The position numbers were made by a program, and so were the translations under genes. Below are positions 9,899 through 18,666 of a DNA stretch of 42,334 nucleotides, piece after piece. Every line of letters begins with the position of its first letter. Positions within the stretch are counted from its first letter, which is position 1. A model generated the notes under the pieces. The model did not search any database. It was not told the DNA's origin and saw nothing but the letters and a program-made list of their open reading frames with translations. The stretch spans positions 1-42,334 of the forward strand of contig JAISFS010000141.1 in assembly GCA_031263485.1 (NCBI GenBank), given 5' to 3'. Origin of the DNA: Deltaproteobacteria bacterium. Its GTDB lineage: Bacteria > Desulfobacterota > Desulfarculia > Adiutricales > Adiutricaceae.

Positions 9899-10335
9899 GT
9901 CGTGCGCCTGGCTTTCCGCGCTGGGGCGAAAGCCGTCATGTCCGCCAGTGGCTGAGACTTTGAGGCTCAGACGGAGCGGTATGCCTGCGGACCCTCGCGG
10001 CGGGGAGCGGAGGATGTAAAAATTTAAGCTATCGCAGCGATCTGGTTTTTCGCCTCCCGGCGTCCGGGGTACGGTGAATCTGTTGCAAAGAAGGCTGTCT
10101 CCATGCCGTTCGGCCAGCTGGTTGCACCGAATCGCGCAAGGGCAGAATGTGAGGTCCCGGTCCGTAGGGGCAGGTGAGCGAGTCCTGTCTGCGGAACGCC
10201 TTGTCTGCGGAACGCCTTGTCTGCGAAACGCCTTGAAGGCAACACGCCTTGAAGGCAACACGCCTTGATGGTGAAACGTCTTGCCTCCGGCCTCATGCCT
10301 CGTTTTGCCATCCTCCGGGCGCCCCTCCGGCCCGA
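9899..10335. other. Spacer between hisD and the EamA gene
   Basis: The spacer contains the 16-bp repeat array described separately. The rest has no gene; frames on both strands through this region are extensions of the neighbouring genes' frames. Confidence 0.5.
10187..10282. repeat. Six-unit array of degenerate 16-bp repeats
   Basis: Six contiguous 16-bp units occur: 10187-10202 and 10203-10218 are identical (GTCTGCGGAACGCCTT), 10219-10234 differs by one base, 10235-10250 and 10251-10266 are identical (GAAGGCAACACGCCTT), and 10267-10282 is a diverged copy. The fourth and fifth units contain AAGGC...GCCTT and can each fold into a small hairpin. The array lies downstream of hisD and may act in transcription termination or simply be a variable-number repeat. 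Confidence 0.85.
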
Positions 10336-11691
10336 TCAATCGCCTTTCCGCCCAGTGGGGAGCTGATGGGCCTGGCCGGTCGACTCCGGCGCGCCGCGTC
10401 CGGGCTTTCCGAGGCGCGCCAGGACGGTTTCGGCGTGGCACTCCAGACCCTCGGCCCGGGCGATTGTCGTGACCGCAGGCGACAGTGCCTCCAGGGCCCC
10501 GCGGGAGAGCTGCTGGAAGGTAATCTTCTTCATGAAGCTGTCTGCGGACAGCCCGGAAAAGGCCCGGGCGGCGCCCCCGGTCGGGAGCACGTGGTTCGGG
10601 CCCGAGGCGTAGTCCCCGCAGGGGATGGGCGACCAGGGGCCCAGGAAGACGGAACCGGCGTTCACCACCCTGCCCAGAAGCGAAAGCGGTTCGGCGGCTA
10701 CGATCTGGAGGTGCTCCGGGGCGTAGAGGTTAGCGAAGTCCAGGCACTCGTCCAGATCGTCCGCGACCAGGATCGCGGCGTTCGCGAGCGCCTCGCGCAC
10801 GATGGCCGAGCGCGAGAGCCCCGGGAGGAGCTCGGAGACGCGGGAGGCGGTCTTCCGGGCGAGCTCCTCCGAGGGCGTGACCAGCACGGCCGCCGCCTGG
10901 GGGTCGTGCTCCAGCTGGGCCAGGAAGTCCCAGGCGAGATGACCGGCGTCCGCGCCGGAGTCGGCCACGATGAAGCCTTCCGACGGACCGGCGGGCAGAT
11001 CGACGTCCACGTCCCCGAAGACGGCCATCTTGGCGGCGTTCACCCAGGAGCTGCCGGGGCCCACGATCTTGTCCACTTTCGGGACCCCGCACAGCCCGTA
11101 AGCGAGCGAGCCCACCGCCCAGGCGCCCCCCAGCTTCCAGATGGATGTGGCCCCGGCGAGCGAGGCGGCGGCCAGGATTTCGGGGCGGATCCTGAAACCC
11201 TCCCCGGGCGGGGACGAGCAGGCGATGACCTTCACGCCGGCGGCCCTGGCGGGGATGACGTTCATAAGGGCGCTGGACGGGTAGGCCGCGCGGCCGCCCG
11301 GCACGTACACCCCGGCGGAGGCCAGGGGGCGCGAGACTCTCCCGCAGACCAGCCCCGGCATGGTCTCGCAGAGGCTGCCCTGTCGCTCCAGCTGGAGCTC
11401 GTGGAACTTCAGGATATTCCGGGATGCGTCCTTCAGGGCCGCGATGAGCCCGGGGTCGCAGACCCGAAAGGCCTCCTCGATTTCCCCGTCGGTCGCCCTG
11501 AAATCCTCGAGCTTGAGCCCCGCCTTGAGGGGGCCGTATTCCCGGAGAAGCTCCCGCTCGGGATCCTCCCTGAGGCGCCTGAGTATCTCGCGGGTGGCCT
11601 CCATTGTCTCCTCGAGGGAGACCGTGCTCCGTGCCAGAATCCCTTCGCGTCTGGCGGGACTCAAGTCATTCAGGCGTTCGACCTTGATCAT
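10336..11691 (-). CDS. hisD: Histidinol dehydrogenase
   Basis: HisD carries out the last two steps of histidine synthesis, oxidising histidinol to histidine with two NAD in the cytoplasm. The 451-residue product is slightly longer than usual because of a C-terminal tail. Zinc ligands known from E. coli HisD all align: Gln259 and His262 (AQLEH), Asp360 (CGDYASGPNHV) and His419 (GLECH). The catalytic pair Glu326-His327 is in YAPEHLQI. One departure is LGGAWAV at about 187-193, where the family normally has GGAQAI in the NAD-binding region. The start at 11691 (MIKVERL) is where family similarity begins; the ribosome binding site is weak. tadA lies 131 bp upstream on the same strand, so the two may be co-transcribed; no other his gene is nearby. 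Confidence 0.95.
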   Translation of the reverse strand: MIKVERLNDLSPARREGILARSTVSLEETMEATREILRRLREDPERELLREYGPLKAGLKLEDFRATDGEIEEAFRVCDPGLIAALKDASRNILKFHELQLERQGSLCETMPGLVCGRVSRPLASAGVYVPGGRAAYPSSALMNVIPARAAGVKVIACSSPPGEGFRIRPEILAAASLAGATSIWKLGGAWAVGSLAYGLCGVPKVDKIVGPGSSWVNAAKMAVFGDVDVDLPAGPSEGFIVADSGADAGHLAWDFLAQLEHDPQAAAVLVTPSEELARKTASRVSELLPGLSRSAIVREALANAAILVADDLDECLDFANLYAPEHLQIVAAEPLSLLGRVVNAGSVFLGPWSPIPCGDYASGPNHVLPTGGAARAFSGLSADSFMKKITFQQLSRGALEALSPAVTTIARAEGLECHAETVLARLGKPGRGAPESTGQAHQLPTGRKGD

Positions 11692-11744
11692 CGGGGTGCC
11701 TTTCGGGTGTGGCGGCGTATGGATGTGCGCGGCGGCGGATGCGG

Positions 11745-11797
11745 GCGGAAGAAAGACGGCGCGAAATTCCGCCGGAAGAACGACGGCGCGTAAATTC
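11745..11797. repeat. Tandem duplication upstream of hisD
   Basis: Two adjacent copies of about 26 bp share GGAAGAA(A/C)GACGGCGCG followed by AAATTC (11745-11769 and 11771-11797). They lie in the tadA-hisD spacer, just before the hisD leader. Confidence 0.6.
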
Positions 11798-11822
11798 TGC
11801 ATCCGGCGCTCGAGGTCGGGAA

Positions 11823-12407
11823 TCAGGATCCGGCGTCCGGAGGCTCATCCGCTCCAAGGCGACTGCCGTGCCCCGAGGGTTCGCCGGGCCCCGAAGGCAT
11901 GCCGGGCCCTGCGGAATCGCGTTGGCCAGGAGGGGCGTTTTCCGCTGCGGCCTCTCCCGTAACCGCGGCAAGCCTCCTGCGCCCTCGGAAAAACTCCACT
12001 ATCCGCCCCGCGCACTCGGAGGCCAGGACGCCTCCCTCCAAAAGCTCCAGCCGGTGGTTCATGCCGGGGACGGAGTTCAGGTCCAAAAGCGATCCTGCGG
12101 CTCCCCATTTGGGTTCCGGGGCCCCGAAGACTACTGCCATGAACCTGGCGTGTAGGGCCGCGGAGAGGCACATGGCGCAGGGTTCCAGGGTGGACACAAG
12201 GATCAGGCCCTCCAGGCGGTAGTTCGCGAGCCTGCGGCCGGCTTCGCGGATGGCCAGGATCTCGGCGTGCGCCGTGGGATCCGAGAGCTCGATCACCCGG
12301 TTGCGGCCCCGGGCCAGCACGCGACCGTCCGGACTGGCCACGATAGCGCCGGCAGGGACCTCCCCCGCGAGCGAGGCGAGGGAAGCCTCATGGAGAGCCT
12401 CGCGCAT
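11823..12407 (-). CDS. tadA: tRNA-specific adenosine deaminase
   Basis: TadA deaminates the wobble adenosine A34 of tRNA-Arg(ACG) to inosine. The product has the zinc-binding cytidine-deaminase signatures HAE (His47, catalytic Glu49, in DPTAHAEILAIR) and PCxxC (Cys77 and Cys80, in LEPCAMC), and the TadA-type strings NYRLEG and PGMNHR. The chosen ATG at 12407 has AAGGAGG 5 nt upstream and begins MREALHEA, the usual first helix. An in-frame ATG at 12461 would add 18 residues without family similarity. The protein ends in a glycine-, proline- and acid-rich tail of about 50 residues not needed for catalysis. It precedes hisD on the same strand. Confidence 0.93.
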   Translation of the reverse strand: MREALHEASLASLAGEVPAGAIVASPDGRVLARGRNRVIELSDPTAHAEILAIREAGRRLANYRLEGLILVSTLEPCAMCLSAALHARFMAVVFGAPEPKWGAAGSLLDLNSVPGMNHRLELLEGGVLASECAGRIVEFFRGRRRLAAVTGEAAAENAPPGQRDSAGPGMPSGPGEPSGHGSRLGADEPPDAGS

Positions 12408-12755
12408 GAGCGCCTCCTTGAGCGTGCCTGTCAAGGAGAATGGCGGGGGTACTGGGGCCATCGGGCGCCTTTGGGTTTGGGGCGGGAGCGGGGGGTCCCG
12501 CGGGTGCCTTTGGGTTCGGGGCGGAACGCGGAGGGGTCCGCAGGCGGGGGGAAAAATGGAAACCCCCTCACGGGGGGTACGGGGTCGCGGGCGAACCCGC
12601 CGGAGGGCAAGTCGTTTCGATGAAAGCTGGCGAAAGCTGGCGTGGCAAGGCCGTCACTTCCGGGAAGTTCGGCCGACCGTTGGCTCAGGGGGAGGGACGC
12701 CGGGCGGGAGATGGGCGCTTGCGGCATCCCCGGTCCAGCCGGAAGCGGTCCCGGT
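12408..12755. other. Spacer upstream of tadA
   Basis: GC-rich spacer between tadA and the STAS gene, both on the minus strand. It contains short direct repeats of the type GGGTTTGGGGCGGGA / GGGTTCGGGGCGGAA near 12471-12532. No gene or clear promoter was seen. Confidence 0.45.
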
Positions 12756-13100
12756 TCAGCCGGAAACCGCGAGGCCCGCGGCGGCCGAGCTCTCGTCGGG
12801 GTATATCTTCAGTATCGACATGAAGCCCGCGATCCGGAAGACCTCCTCGATCATCGGCCCGAGAGAGCAGAAGGCGGTCTGGAAGCCCGCTCTCTGGACG
12901 GTCTTGGCCAGCGCCAGGAAGCTCCTGAGCCCGGACGAGCTCACGAACTCGAGTCCCTGGAGGTCCAACAGCACGTTCTTGGCGATGCGGGGTCCCAGGG
13001 CCCTGGCCGCGTCGTCGAAGCCGGGGGAGCTCGTCGCGTCCATGCGCCCTGAGACGGACAGCAACGTGTAGGCGCCTTTGTCGGCTGTGGCTACCTGCAT
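12756..13100 (-). CDS. STAS-domain anti-anti-sigma factor (RsbV/SpoIIAA-like)
   Basis: The 114-residue product is a single STAS domain. Such proteins bind and sequester an anti-sigma kinase when unphosphorylated and release it when the kinase phosphorylates a conserved serine. The phosphorylation loop reads LDLQGLEFVSSSGLRSF; Ser56, just before Gly57, matches the phosphorylated serine of SpoIIAA. The aspartate usually two residues before it is replaced by serine. The ATG at 13100 has AAAGGG 9 nt upstream. It is transcribed divergently from the RsbW-like gene at 13647, and a SpoIIE phosphatase lies at 16675, so all three components of a partner switch are within 6 kb. The target of the switch is unknown. 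Confidence 0.92.
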   Translation of the reverse strand: MQVATADKGAYTLLSVSGRMDATSSPGFDDAARALGPRIAKNVLLDLQGLEFVSSSGLRSFLALAKTVQRAGFQTAFCSLGPMIEEVFRIAGFMSILKIYPDESSAAAGLAVSG

Positions 13101-13178
13101 GGTCCGATGCCCTTTCGTTGTGCCGGAAGCGCGGTTCCGGTCCCGTTCGGCGGTTCGCGACACGGGGAACAGGCTTCG

Positions 13179-13207
13179 AGGCTAGCACAGGACGGGGTCG
13201 CTTTCAA
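13179..13207 (-). promoter_or_regulatory. Putative promoter of the STAS gene
   Basis: On the minus strand TTGAAA (13207-13202) and TAGCCT (13184-13179) are 17 bp apart. The -10 is a poor match (3/6). The position gives a leader of about 70 nt before the ATG at 13100. Confidence 0.4.
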
Positions 13208-13511
13208 GATCGGCGGGGGCTGAAAGGACGGCGAGTCATGCCCGGTATGGCTTTCGGTGAAAACGGGCCTGCGGCGAAGGCGCCGGGAGCCTGCCGGGAG
13301 GGATCGGAAGTCCCGGTTTCCCGCAGGGAAACCCTCAGGGAAAGGCAGGGTCGGCATCGCCGCCTCTGAGCGCAGGGCACGGCCGACGTGCCTGCCGGAC
13401 AGGGACGTCCCGCCCGGCGGCGGGCGCGCGGGATCCGCGCCGATATCCGGCGGGAAGGATGCGGCGTCCTCCCGTCATGGGGTCGGAAACCATAACGGAT
13501 CGAAGAGGAGA

Positions 13512-13540
13512 TTGACGCGCCATCGTGGAAGATGTAAAAA
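13512..13540 (+). promoter_or_regulatory. Putative promoter of the RsbW-like gene
   Basis: TTGACG (13512-13517) and TAAAAA (13535-13540) are separated by 17 bp, about 105 bp upstream of the GTG start at 13647. Confidence 0.45.
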
Positions 13541-13646
13541 AATCCAGTGACGCCGTGACATGCGCCCGCTACGGCGGGACCCGAGGCGCTTTAGCGGCTC
13601 ACGGCCGGGGCGGCCGCCCCGGCGGGCCTCCGAGGAGGGGCGGCGG

Positions 13647-14069
13647 GTGGAAAGACTGCTTGTGGACGCGGATCCGGCTCGGCTGAGGGAGGTCTCCTCC
13701 TTCGCGGCGAAGGATTTGCCCCCGGGCTATCTGGGGGCGGCCTCCCGGGTGGAGCTGGCCGTGGAGGAGATCTTCATCAACATCTGCCTCCACGCCTACC
13801 GCGGCGAGAAGGGGCCGGTCTCCATAACAAGGGCCCTGTGTCCGGACGGGGAGGGGGGCGAGTGCCTGGTCATCACCCTCAAGGATGGCGGGCGCCCGTT
13901 CAACCCCTTCGAGGACGCGCCTCCCCCGGATTTGGACGGGGATCTCGAGCAGAGGAGGGTGGGGGGACTGGGCATCCATCTGGTGAAGCGGATGGCGGAC
14001 CGCTTCTTCCATCGCGGCACGGGGGAGGGCAACGAGACGGAGCTCAGGTTCAGCCGCCGGGGCGAGTGA
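13647..14069 (+). CDS. Anti-sigma serine kinase (RsbW-like HATPase)
   Basis: The 140-residue product is a GHKL-type ATPase domain of the RsbW/SpoIIAB kind, which phosphorylates a STAS partner and otherwise binds a sigma factor or another client. The N box is VELAVEEIFINICLHAY with Asn45; the G1 box is KDGGRPFNPF (Asp80, Gly82); the G2 box is RVGGLGIHLVKR. The start is taken as GTG 13647 because GAGGAGGGG lies about 6 nt upstream; an ATG at 13560 would add an arginine-rich stretch with no similarity. It faces away from the STAS gene and is followed, 0.9 kb on, by the binding protein and phosphatase genes. No sigma factor gene is visible nearby. Confidence 0.92.
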   Translation: MERLLVDADPARLREVSSFAAKDLPPGYLGAASRVELAVEEIFINICLHAYRGEKGPVSITRALCPDGEGGECLVITLKDGGRPFNPFEDAPPPDLDGDLEQRRVGGLGIHLVKRMADRFFHRGTGEGNETELRFSRRGE

Positions 14070-14970
14070 GCCGCAGGCATGCGATGTAGGCTCCCCCGAC
14101 GGGCATGGTTGCCCGAAGCGCCACGGGCTCGAAAACGGTCGCCGGGCTTCCTGCCCGGAACTGCTGGTCAGGCCCGTTCAGCTTCCTGCCGCCCGCCGCC
14201 GTCGCGTACGGCGGGCCTGGTCCCGGCCGGTGGGGGCGCCGCGATGCGGTCCGGACTCCCTGCCCCGGGCAGTTCCCTTTGTTACGGCATACCGAAACAT
14301 CCCGAAGTGTTGCGGGAGGGCCCGATTGCCGGCAATATCCGATTGCCGACATCATCCGAATGCCTTTCAGGGTACGGAACGATGGTTGGGATATCATCTG
14401 AAGACCGTGAAATCCCACGATTGCCTGATTTATGAGTTTTTTATCCCTAATCTATGGTAAGTTTTCGTTTGCCTTCATCATTAGCTTTATTAGTTAAGGC
14501 TTCTTGATTTTAAAATCACGACATTCTATTAATCAACGACCATGATGGCATCAGATCAATACGGCTTTATGAATTGAGGATCTCCTAAGAACTGGTGCTG
14601 AAACCCTTTGGAAAAGCCATCGCCGGAGGCCCGTCCCGGCTACCGTCGGCATGCACGCAAAGACCCGCGCCGCGCTCCCTCACCCCCATCGACTTTTTGG
14701 GCTATAATTCCAAAATCGTGCCTTCCTGCCGGGTCCGGCAACCCGAGAGGCGGCTTCCCTTGTAGTCGGGCGCCCCCGGGCCTTTACCGGGCCCTCGTCC
14801 TGCCTTCGTCGTGCCCCCACGGAAATCTTCGGTCAGCCCGTTCCCCTTGCGCGCCCCAAGGAGGCCGCTTAAGGCCGGGCATGTTTGCGGGCCAGCTCGG
14901 CTCTCCACCCGGCAGACATCCCCGGTGTCCCCGGGCGCCGAAGCGGCGTCATGCAACCCAGAAACTCCCT
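14070..14970. other. Leader region of the binding-protein/SpoIIE pair
   Basis: No gene is recognisable. 14440-14600 is AT-rich. A TATAAT at 14703-14708 could be the -10 box for the downstream pair, but its -35 (TCACCC) is poor. A frame open from 14608 into the next gene starts upstream of this -10 and has no family similarity before about 14971. Confidence 0.4.
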
Positions 14971-16644
14971 ATGTCCCAAAGTACCGGAAAATCCCGGCCC
15001 TCCGATGCCGGAGCGCCGACCGACGCGGAGCCCCGCAGGCGCCTGCAGGCACGGCGCCCCGCTCGCCGGGGCGCCCGACTCCTATGCCCGGGCGTGTTGC
15101 TGGCCGCGCTGGCGCTCTTTTCGCTCGCGTGGGGGCCCTATGCCCCTGCCCTGTCCGTGACGCCCTGGCAGAGGGAGGGGTCGCCCGGCGTCCAGGCGGA
15201 TGCTCCGAGCCACCTGAGCCCGGTCAGGAAGCCGTTCCGGATAATCTACGTGGAGGGGGGATCCTATGCCGAATATTACCTGACCCTGGCCGGGCTCGTG
15301 AGGGGACTCCACGCCCTGGGCATGGTCGAGGACGGCGACCCCCCGCTCAAGCCGGACTCCACGGACACGCTCGAGCTCTGGAGCTGGATATCCAGGAGCC
15401 AGGGCGAGGGCGCGCCACTGGAGTTCCTGGAGGACGGCTTCTATTCGGCGGGCTGGTCGACGGAAGGCCGCGACAAGGTGAGGCGCTCGGTCGCCGACCG
15501 CGTGGCCCGGCGGGGGGACGTGGACCTCATTTTGGCCTTCGGGACCCGGGCCGGACTGGACTTCGCTTTGGAGGACCTGGGGGTGCCCGTCATGAGTCTG
15601 GCGACCATCGATCCTGAGGGCTCGGGTTTCGCGCCGCAGCCCGATGGGCCTCCGAGGCCCTGGGCCCACGTGTTCGTGAGGCGCGACCGCATCCCCGCGC
15701 AGCTGAGCCTCTTCCACGGGACCTTCAACTTCAGGCGGCTGGGCGTGCCGGTGGAGGACGACCGGGAGGCCGGGCGGCTCTCCATGGCCTGGCCGGCCAT
15801 CGAGAAGGCCGCAACCAGACTGGGCTTCGAGACGGTGCCCTGCTACGCCTCCATGGAGATCCCCGATCGGGACCTGGCCTTCCGGAACCTCATGGGCTGC
15901 CTGAACCGGCTCACCCGCGAGACCGATGCCATATATCTCACCGTCAACAACGGCATGCTCCGGAGCCGGATGGGGGAGATTCTGAGTCCGATAGCCGAGG
16001 CGGGCATCCCCTCCTTCTCCCAGGAAGGTTCCGAGGCCGTGCGCGCCGGGGTGCTCATGAGCGCTGGCCAGGACGATTACGACGACATAGGCCTGTTCGA
16101 GGCCAGGGCGCTCCGCGAGATAGTCTACGGCGCAGTGCCCGGCGAGATCCCCGGGATCTACAGGGCGCACGCCTCGGTGTCCATCAACCTCACCATGGCG
16201 CTCCGTATCGGCTGGAATCCGCCCTTCGAGATCCTCGTGGCGGCCGACCAGATCTACCAGGGCATGGCCGAGCCCTTCCGGGAAGGCCATCCGTCCTGGG
16301 CGGTGCGCACGGGAGGGTTTCAGGCGTCCGGCGTTTCGACGGGGGCCGGGCCGACCGAAGGGAACGGTGTTGCGCCAGGGTCCGGGTCCCCGGCGGGATC
16401 CGGGTCAATTTCAGGGTCCGGGACGGTCGACGGGATAGGGTCCGCGACTTCCGTAGGGTCCGGGATCGGGTCCGCGACCTTCGGACGGTCCGGGTTCGGG
16501 ACGGTGACTTCCGTAGGGTCCGGGGACGCCGGGGACAGCCCGGCCGACGACTCCGGCACGGAAGACGCCGGGGGCCTCAGGGAGAGCGCCCCCCTCCGTG
16601 AGGCCGAATGGGGGAACATCCCCACGGCAGCGGACCCCAGGTGA
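14971..16644 (+). CDS. Secreted ABC-type substrate-binding-like protein
   Basis: The 557-residue product has an arginine-rich N-terminus, a hydrophobic segment (CPGVLLAALALFSLAWG, about residues 33-49) acting as signal peptide or anchor, and a periplasmic domain resembling the ABC_sub_bind family of type 1 binding proteins. Landmarks are IIYVEGGSYAEYYLTLAGL at the first strand, DLILAFGTRAGLDFAL, DAIYLTVNNGML and GIPSFSQEGSEAVRAGVLMSAG, in the order expected for the two lobes. About 90 C-terminal residues are a glycine-serine-rich repeat (units like GSGIGSATS), encoded by repetitive GGGTCCGG DNA. No permease or ATPase gene is adjacent. The SpoIIE phosphatase starts 30 bp downstream, so the protein more likely feeds a ligand signal to it than to a transporter. 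The start codon is uncertain; the ATG at 14971 was chosen because it precedes the signal segment. Confidence 0.75.
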   Translation: MSQSTGKSRPSDAGAPTDAEPRRRLQARRPARRGARLLCPGVLLAALALFSLAWGPYAPALSVTPWQREGSPGVQADAPSHLSPVRKPFRIIYVEGGSYAEYYLTLAGLVRGLHALGMVEDGDPPLKPDSTDTLELWSWISRSQGEGAPLEFLEDGFYSAGWSTEGRDKVRRSVADRVARRGDVDLILAFGTRAGLDFALEDLGVPVMSLATIDPEGSGFAPQPDGPPRPWAHVFVRRDRIPAQLSLFHGTFNFRRLGVPVEDDREAGRLSMAWPAIEKAATRLGFETVPCYASMEIPDRDLAFRNLMGCLNRLTRETDAIYLTVNNGMLRSRMGEILSPIAEAGIPSFSQEGSEAVRAGVLMSAGQDDYDDIGLFEARALREIVYGAVPGEIPGIYRAHASVSINLTMALRIGWNPPFEILVAADQIYQGMAEPFREGHPSWAVRTGGFQASGVSTGAGPTEGNGVAPGSGSPAGSGSISGSGTVDGIGSATSVGSGIGSATFGRSGFGTVTSVGSGDAGDSPADDSGTEDAGGLRESAPLREAEWGNIPTAADPR

Positions 16645-16674
16645 CGGCGCGTCCCATAAAGGCCTTCCGGAGCG

Positions 16675-18666
16675 GTGGCCGTCCGGCGGGAGGAGCGGGT
16701 ACCCGGTTTGGGCTTCCGACTTAAGACATCCATCCTGATAGTTGCCGCCGTATTCCTCTCGGTGGTGCCATTCAGCATCTACTCTCTGGAGGAGTTCACC
16801 CGGAGCGGGGTGGAGCGGGAGCTCCGCGACTTCAGGGTGGCCGCGGCGGTGCTGGCGGAGGAGATCCGCGCCTCCAACTACTCCTTCCTGGCCGAGGAGG
16901 TCCTGGACATCGTGGGCCGCAAGGAGGCCCTCCGGAAGGTGAGCTACCTGTACGCCCGTTACCTGGACGGGCTGGAGGAGGACGGCGGGAGCCCGCCCGG
17001 CCTGGCCGTCACCACCGGCAGGCTGGTGGAGAGGCTCTCCGAGCTGGGGGTGGAGGCCGGGATCATCCGCCTGGATGCCCAAGGGGCCGAAATGACGGCC
17101 GGCCTTCCCCCCTCCTGGGCAGGCGTTACGGACGTACTGGGGAGAAGCCTGTCTTTCCTGGCCCTGGAGGACGAGCAGTCCGCGGACGGGCGCTTCTATC
17201 TCTTCGGATCCGCGGGGGACAGGGAAGCGAGGACATTGTTGGGATTCATGTGCCCCTCCGGCGACCGCAGGCGGATCTACGTGTTTCTTGAGGACGTGAC
17301 CGTGGAGGCCGAGCGCTCCGGCATGGCGGAGGAGTCGGTCTTGAGCCAGCTCCGCTACAGGCTCTCCGAGCTGCCCCTGAGCGAGCAGTCCCTGGCGGCG
17401 GTCTTCGACTCGCGAGGCGGTCAGCTCATCGCCTACGGGGGACCCTCGGAGATCGAGAGGTTCTGGAGGCTCCCCGAAGAGGTGATGGACAGGGCGCGGC
17501 GCGCCAGATACGTCGAGGAGACGATAACCGTCCCCGGGTTCCCCGGACCGGTCATCATGCGGGCCGAGCACTTCCGGCCGCTGGACTGGTACATCGCCCT
17601 CGCCACCCCGCGCTCCGCGCTCTCCGCGCCGACCCGGGCGCTGGCCTGGCGGCTTGCCGGAGCGGCTCTCGTGGCCGCGGCCCTAGGGGTGGCCTTCGCG
17701 CTGGTGTCCGCGAAGGTCCTGGCCCGCGGTCTCCTGAGCCTGGAATCCCGCGCCCTCGTGGCGGAGGGCCTTGATCTGACCGATCCCGCGAGCGCCCAGT
17801 TCTTCCGCGAGGACCCGCTTGCGGGCCGCCCGGACGAGGTGGGGAGGCTGGCGGGCGCGGTTGACCGCATGGGCATCTCGCTCGTGGACAACATCCAGGA
17901 GGCGATCGCCTCGGGCAAGGCCCAGCAGCGGGTGCTTTCGGAACTGAACGCCGCCCGCGAGATCCAGTCGGGCATGCTCCCGCTTCCCCGCGAGGCGCCC
18001 AAGACCCCGGGCTTCGAGGCCGCCGCCATGCTCCATCCCGCCAAGGAGGTCGGCGGGGACCTCTACGACTTCTTCACCGCCCCCTGCGGCCGCAGGTGCC
18101 TGGCCATCGGGGACGTCTCGGACAAGGGCGTTCCCGCCGCGCTGTTCATGAGCATGGTGGTGACCCTGGTGCGCGGGACCATCCAGAGCGGGCTCCAGCC
18201 CGAGGCGGCGCTGGCGCTCCTAAACGATCAGCTAAACGAGCGCAACCCCTCCAGCATGTTCGTGACGCTCTTCATCGGGCTCTTCGACGCCTCCTCCGGG
18301 GTCTTCACCTACGCGAACGGCGGCCATATCCCCCCCGCCGTCTCGAGCGGCGGCAACGTGAGGTTCTTCGCCACGGACGACCCGGATCCCCTGGTGGGCG
18401 CCTGGCCCGGCGTCAGGTACAAGCGCCGCGTGGAACATCTGGAGGACGGCGAACTGTGCCTCCTGTACACGGACGGAGTGACCGAGGCCATGAACCCCGA
18501 CGGCGCCCTGTTCGGCCAGGAACGGCTGCGCGAGGCTCTGGCCTCGGCCTCCGGTGATCCCGAGGAGGCAGTGGAGTCGGTCTACCGAGCCACGGTCGGC
18601 TGGCGCGGGGACGCCCCGCAGTCCGACGACATCACCATGCTGGCATTCAAGAGAAAGATCCCATGA
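16675..18666 (+). CDS. Membrane-bound SpoIIE/RsbU-type PP2C phosphatase
   Basis: The 663-residue product has a first membrane helix (about 17-36), an extracytoplasmic sensor region, a second helix (about 324-346), a HAMP-like linker (DEVGRLAGAVDRMG) and a C-terminal SpoIIE PP2C domain. Metal-binding aspartates are seen in EVGGDLYDFF (about 460), IGDVSDKGVPAALFMS (about 480), LLYTDGVTEA (about 600) and SDDITML (about 650). Such enzymes dephosphorylate STAS anti-anti-sigma factors, here presumably the product of 12756-13100. The GTG at 16675 was taken as start; a TTG at 16708 is possible. The gene follows the binding-protein gene by 30 bp, which suggests one transcript and a ligand-sensing pair. 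Confidence 0.93.
   Translation: MAVRREERVPGLGFRLKTSILIVAAVFLSVVPFSIYSLEEFTRSGVERELRDFRVAAAVLAEEIRASNYSFLAEEVLDIVGRKEALRKVSYLYARYLDGLEEDGGSPPGLAVTTGRLVERLSELGVEAGIIRLDAQGAEMTAGLPPSWAGVTDVLGRSLSFLALEDEQSADGRFYLFGSAGDREARTLLGFMCPSGDRRRIYVFLEDVTVEAERSGMAEESVLSQLRYRLSELPLSEQSLAAVFDSRGGQLIAYGGPSEIERFWRLPEEVMDRARRARYVEETITVPGFPGPVIMRAEHFRPLDWYIALATPRSALSAPTRALAWRLAGAALVAAALGVAFALVSAKVLARGLLSLESRALVAEGLDLTDPASAQFFREDPLAGRPDEVGRLAGAVDRMGISLVDNIQEAIASGKAQQRVLSELNAAREIQSGMLPLPREAPKTPGFEAAAMLHPAKEVGGDLYDFFTAPCGRRCLAIGDVSDKGVPAALFMSMVVTLVRGTIQSGLQPEAALALLNDQLNERNPSSMFVTLFIGLFDASSGVFTYANGGHIPPAVSSGGNVRFFATDDPDPLVGAWPGVRYKRRVEHLEDGELCLLYTDGVTEAMNPDGALFGQERLREALASASGDPEEAVESVYRATVGWRGDAPQSDDITMLAFKRKIP

Larger units (their letters stand above)
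13101..13646. other. Divergent spacer of the partner-switch genes
   Basis: A 546-bp GC-rich spacer between divergent genes. It holds the two promoter candidates described separately; nothing else was recognised. Confidence 0.5.

Noticed and set aside
10187..10282. Possible CRISPR array
   Set aside because: The 16-bp units are contiguous with no unique spacers and no cas genes are nearby.
10249..11793. Plus-strand open frame of 514 codons
   Set aside because: Antisense to hisD, whose catalytic residues are all present on the other strand.
15082..17571. Long minus-strand frames across the binding-protein and SpoIIE genes
   Set aside because: Shadows of the plus-strand genes; the plus-strand proteins carry clear motifs.
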